In this document: piece after piece, positions 60,142 through 64,000 of the stretch
How positions within the stretch are numbered: the first letter of the stretch is position 1
Layout: each line of letters opens with the position of its first letter
Source of the DNA: Cunninghamia lanceolata
Taxonomy: Eukaryota > Streptophyta > Pinopsida > Cupressales > Cupressaceae
DNA: 64,000 nt
Assembly (NCBI GenBank): GCA_027924645.1
Contig: BSBN01001483.1
Span: 1,550,001 to 1,614,000 of the forward strand
Direction: 5' to 3'
Notes under the pieces: model-generated
What the model was told of the DNA's origin: nothing
The model's database searches: none
Seen by the model: the letters and a program-made list of their open reading frames with translations, nothing else
Program-made: the position numbers and the translations under genes

Positions 60142-61368
60142 GCCAAAGACACGCTTAAAGGTGAATAACTCAAGATTCAACCCCGCCTCTGCAAAGGACT
60201 TTTAAAAGATGTGCAACCACTCAAGGGAAGACACAATCCCGCCTTCCGTAGAAGGGATTTCAAAATGCAACCCCACCTAGATCCCAAGATGCTTGATGGT
60301 GAAAAGGAAGCATGCACAAAGTATACAACCCCACATGTATCGTGCATACGCCTTACAGTGAAAAGGAGGTATACGCAAAACAAAACAAAGTACACAACCC
60401 CACATGCATCTGTAGATGCCTTATGGCGAAAAGAAAGCATACACAAACACACTTTATCACAATATCTAAAATAATCAACCACAATATATGCCCCCACCTT
60501 AAAGTGGTTGATCCTGCTTTTTAGTATCAATCACATTTAAGGTAAAGTGAAAACACGCAAGGGAGACAAGAGATTTCGCAAAGCCCATTCCCCAAAGTGA
60601 CTTGTGCTTGCAATCGCCACTTGTTCCCACAAACACATCAATATCATTCACTAACAACCATTATTCAACAATATATAAACTTTGGTTAGAAAATCTTTTC
60701 TAAGATTTAATAACCAAATCATCTAAATAAAGCAATACATCATTTGACAAACCAAGGCTACACTTACGGGTTCAGAACCGAGTATAGTCGTTAGGTTATA
60801 CTCCAGGTATCTCAAAACTAAGTGTAGCTACAAGGTGAGATACAAATCATTCCAAAGTGCTTAGAAGTAGATTTAGAGTATTGCAAAGGCTTGTTACAAG
60901 AATTTCACATTACGATACATGATCCCATCACAACACAGAATGATTCTACTAGTCAAGCATCAATAACATATCAACCCCATCTTCATATATGGACTAGGTC
61001 CATTTTTTTCTTTCTTGTTGTAGGGACGCACGGTCCTTATCAGTATTTATTTGTTTTTGTCATCCGCCAACTAGTAGAGCCACAAAAGAATGAAATCACA
61101 AAAATGAGAGGAGACAAAAGTGACTTAAGGTCACAATGTGGAAAAATGCCCCCAAGACATCCTCCACAACATTATGCCCCCAAGGCACCACACACACAAC
61201 AATTATAATAAGAGTGAGGAGAGACATAGAATAATAGAAAAAAAAATAGAAGAAGTGCCACAACAAAGGCAATCTCCTTGTATCCTTGACCTTACAAGAG
61301 TATAAAGGGTCATCCAAAGGGACCTAAACAACATTTAACACAACATGAGGGAACACAACACAACACAT
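60142..61368 (-). other. 3' non-coding region of the second family member (right part)
   Basis: It continues 51670-52307 after removal of the chromovirus and is similar to 28490-29500. It holds short hairpins of the cccgcctctgcaaagg kind and repeats of caaccccaca(t)gtatc(g). No gene is recognised. Confidence 0.6.
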
Positions 61369-61790
61369 TTACATAAATATATCTATCGAAGAGGAGGCCA
61401 AACTTGAGAGCATCTTAGGAAGGTGCTCCATTAATTGTGGTGGAATAGATGAGAAATTCATACCTATTTGATTTTCACTACCTGAGTAGTCGTGAGATGC
61501 TCGTTTCACAAAATTGTTTATACTTGAAATCTTCAGATGCTTGCAGGGAGGGGAATCAATACCTTTTTCCACAAATGACTCATGCCTTGCTCTTTCCCTT
61601 TCTTTTCCTTTCTTATTCTGCTTTGATTGATGAATGAGACTTTCACGATGAAATGGGATGCTTTTCATCATCACAACTTTCTCTTGCTTCGAGTGATTAC
61701 ATGTAGGCTGCTTCATTTGCATATCTTGTGCATTTTGGTTATCTCTCAATCCATAAAGGGATAACAGAGGAGCAACCTTAACGTAGATAC
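61369..61790 (-). pseudogene. Hydrophilic tail ORF of the second family member
   Basis: A minus-strand frame of 126 codons or more is rich in Lys, Ser and Gln (KQNKKGKERERARHESFVEK). Just upstream, GIYVKVAPLLSLYGLRDN resembles the segment preceding the basic tail of the other member (QGPYAEVPPLKSL near 30050). It is probably the remains of the region between gag/protease and the missing RT. No function is inferred. Confidence 0.45.
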
Positions 61791-62031
61791 CTTTTCCTCA
61801 TGGGTGAGGTAGATCTTTGTTTATCGTCTTATCTACTTCTATCATGCTAATTATTTCATCATAGTCAAGATAGTCATTTACAATCTCTATTGTATTTTGT
61901 TCCACCATGTTGTTGTTATGTTTAGGAAAAAGATTAGTGAAGATTTGTAAGTTTTGAATCAGTGGAGCTACTTACTTATTACCATTGTCATTCACATCAG
62001 TAACCTGTATCAGGTTAGAATCGATGAGGTC

Positions 62032-62976
62032 TTAAATTCCATGTTTAAGACACATACAACCTTCGGTATCATGTCGTGTCGAGTGATGATAGTGACAATT
62101 GGCATTAGCATCAAATGAAGGTCCTTGCATCTTGCTACTATCTAATAGACAAGTAGGAGGAAGCGTCAAAAGATTGTTGTTCACTGCTTGAGTCATTATC
62201 GAATGAATAGAATTTGATAATGGAGTGAATTGTCTCTGTTGCTGCTTGAATTGAAATGGTGTCCAATTAGACTTTGTAATAGTAGACACTTGTGATTGAA
62301 AATTGTTTGAATGTTGCCCATTGATCTTAATGAAATTCATGTTATTCTTCTTAAATGAATTATGAGATGTTCTAGTTGCAAATTGACCAACAGGAGCCAA
62401 TGAGTTGTGATTCTCATACTGACTAGCTGAAAGTTGGTAATCTCGGAGAGCTGTACATAGATGTTGGAAAGAACTATACTTCATCAATAGTACTTTATCA
62501 TGTATGTTCAGTTGTAGATTTGTAATGAATACTTTTTGAACATCCTCATCTGTAATCAGATATTGTATTTGTGCAAAGAGAGCTTGATATTGACTTATGA
62601 AATCCATTACTTTCTTTTTCAAACCTTGTTTACAATGGAACAAATCAATCAATGAGATAGTAGGTCCAATGTTTGCTTGGAAATGTTGCAAGAATTGATC
62701 AACTAGCTATGAGAAGGAATGTATTGAACTAAGAGGTAGAGAGAAAAACCATTCCAAAGTGGTATCCTTGAGAGATCGAGGAAAGAGTTTTGCTAACAAT
62801 GCCTCATCAAAGAAGAAATCACTACACATTGTTGTGAATGTTGCCACATGAGTATTAGGATCACCTTTACCACTGTACTTTTCAAAGTGGGGAGTCTCAA
62901 ATTTGTCAGGTATTTGAACTCTTAGTATTGCATAAGATAAAGGACTACGAGCATGATATGTTGGTAATGTAGGTTA
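62032..62976 (-). pseudogene. gag domain of the second family member
   Basis: The minus strand encodes a classic plant Ty3 gag domain. It has RVQIPDKFETPHFEKYSGKG, DPNTHVATF, DEALLAKLFPRSLKDTTLEW, and after a stop at about 62706 FLQHFQANIGPTISLIDLFH, then a helical region. It ends in a cysteine/histidine motif (CHYHHSTRHDTEGCMCLKHG) of the C-X-YH...HDTE-X-C form typical of Tat/Ogre-type gag. A TAA ends the frame at 62032. The region left of it to 61791 has no clear frame. Confidence 0.85.
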
Positions 62977-64000
62977 TGTTGGCAAGAGACACATTGGAGC
63001 TTCATGATTGTTGTCATTGATGGCAACAAAGTTCATCCCACACATCCGCAGGACATGGTGTGTCTCTACCGAAAGTCAACTTGAAGGGCTTTCAGGTCTA
63101 GTAAGCAAGAACAGAGCATGCAGAAGGTCCGACAGTCAGGTCCGGATCTGTTAGAGGAAGTATCCTTGGAAAGTGCGGACTTGGGGAAGTCAAGAGGAGT
63201 ATCTTGATTGATAGATTTCAGGGTTTGAGCCTCCGGTGTTGAAAGAGTGAAGAGATATAAGCTTCTAAGTACTGTGGTCCAGTTTGGTAGAACAGACAGA
63301 GGAAAAACTGACAGGCAGAGCATCAGAAGTTATTTCGGATGAGATGTTGATAATGATAAAGATTCCTAAGGTATCATTCATGATTGGCTGACTTATTAGA
63401 CAACTTCTATAAGTTTATTTTTGATCCGCATCACCTGGGAAGCAAGGATTCAGCCGACAGATTAAAGTTTGGGAAATATTGACTATTCTGAATGCCGACT
63501 AGAAAGAGGATGAAATCCCTTGTGCTGACATACATACCAAATGGATTTCAATGAGGCATGTAGTAGTTGAGTTGTGTGGTAAGCAAAGAAAAGGAAAAGA
63601 GCAGAGTGAAAGCAGTAAGGAATGTTCGGTATGTGAAAGGACAACAGAACAGAAGAAGAGGAAGGATCAAGTGCAGCAGATCAGTTTACTAAGCCCAACC
63701 GGAACTGAAATCCAGCATGTGTGGATGCTTCACATCAGTTCAAGTATCTTATTATTCTTGTTACAACTTGTAGACAGTGAGTCTCTTGTGAGCAGTGTGC
63801 TCGGGTAGTGAGCCCTAATTGGCAAGTGCCATTTTGTATTTCTATTCTTCTAACAGAGAATACAATCTTGGGTTAATCACCCCATGGTTTTCTCCCTTAA
63901 CAAGGTTTCCACATCAAAAATATTGTGTCATGTGTATTTCCATTTCATGGTTATGTTTGCTTATTTGAATTAATGTTGCATTAATTATTAAGAAAGTTCA
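62977..64000 (+). repeat. LTR of the young element's family, cut by the window edge
   Basis: It begins TGTTGGCAAGAGACAC. In plus orientation it follows the LTR of 4757-12155 read on its minus strand throughout (for example gttgtcattgatggcaacaaa, agtgagccctaattggcaag). It stops at aagaaagttca, about 50 bases before that LTR would end. Its left flank is ggtta (62972-62976). Whether it is a solo LTR or the start of a full plus-strand element lies beyond the window. Confidence 0.92.

Larger units (their letters stand above)
50950..64000 (-). mobile_element. Second member of the protease-remnant family (gag-bearing), open to the right
   Basis: 51019-51669 is similar to the LTR at 32784-33453. 51673-52307 and 60142-61330 resemble the 3' non-coding region at 27956-29500. 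A purine tract sits at 51670-51690, so the element reads on the minus strand with its 3' LTR at the left. Two insertions split it: the chromovirus 52308-60141 and the LTR starting at 62977. Its interior keeps a gag domain (62032-62976) and a basic tail (61369-61790) but no RT or integrase in the window. The exact left end is uncertain (a TG at 50953 is one candidate), and the 5' LTR is beyond 64000. Confidence 0.7.

Overview
The window looks like intergenic DNA from a very large plant genome, most probably a gymnosperm (conifer-like). That assignment is inference: it rests on the AT-rich, old, deeply nested LTR retrotransposons, very long LTRs, chromovirus and Tat-like Ty3 polyproteins, and the near absence of host genes. 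I see no rRNA or tRNA gene and no CRISPR array.

Layout. (1) From before the left edge to 46,583 lies one old plus-strand Ty3/gypsy (Tat-like) element. Its 5' LTR ends at 22,642. It is followed by a PBS, gag, protease, an additional RNase H, RT, RNase H and integrase, and a 3' LTR ends at 46,583. Both LTRs carry a degraded reading frame of about 1,270 codons (16,548-20,369 and 41,601-45,427). It lies upstream of a TATA box, so it is in U3. (2) Inserted in that 5' LTR is a minus-strand non-autonomous element ending at 15,558, with an LTR of about 4.36 kb. Inserted in its LTR is a young, well bounded minus-strand non-autonomous element (4,757-12,155). That one has near-identical 1.09-kb LTRs, a 5-bp target duplication, a tRNA-Met-type PBS, a purine tract, a zinc-knuckle ORF and a 1,027-codon ORF, but no pol. 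(3) A solo LTR sits at 20,932-22,043. (4) A minus-strand protease-remnant element (23,973-33,453) interrupts gag and itself contains a 2.7-kb solo-LTR-like insertion (24,266-26,990). (5) 46,584-50,950 is the only stretch outside recognised retroelements. It holds a minus-strand multi-exon gene remnant and an inverted duplication of a PPR-gene fragment. (6) From about 50,950 to the right edge is a second minus-strand element of the same family as (4). It is split by a chromovirus (52,308-60,141) and by an LTR (62,977-64,000) related to the young element's family.

The most interesting observation is that two structurally different retroelements carry what appears to be the same large non-pol protein family. 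Both copies have a structured N-terminal domain, a low-complexity middle and a coiled-coil C-terminus. In the young element it is an internal ORF. In the Tat-like element it lies in the U3 of the LTR, so in the genomic RNA it would follow pol, the place where retroviruses carry env or accessory genes. Similarity was judged by eye; no database search was possible.
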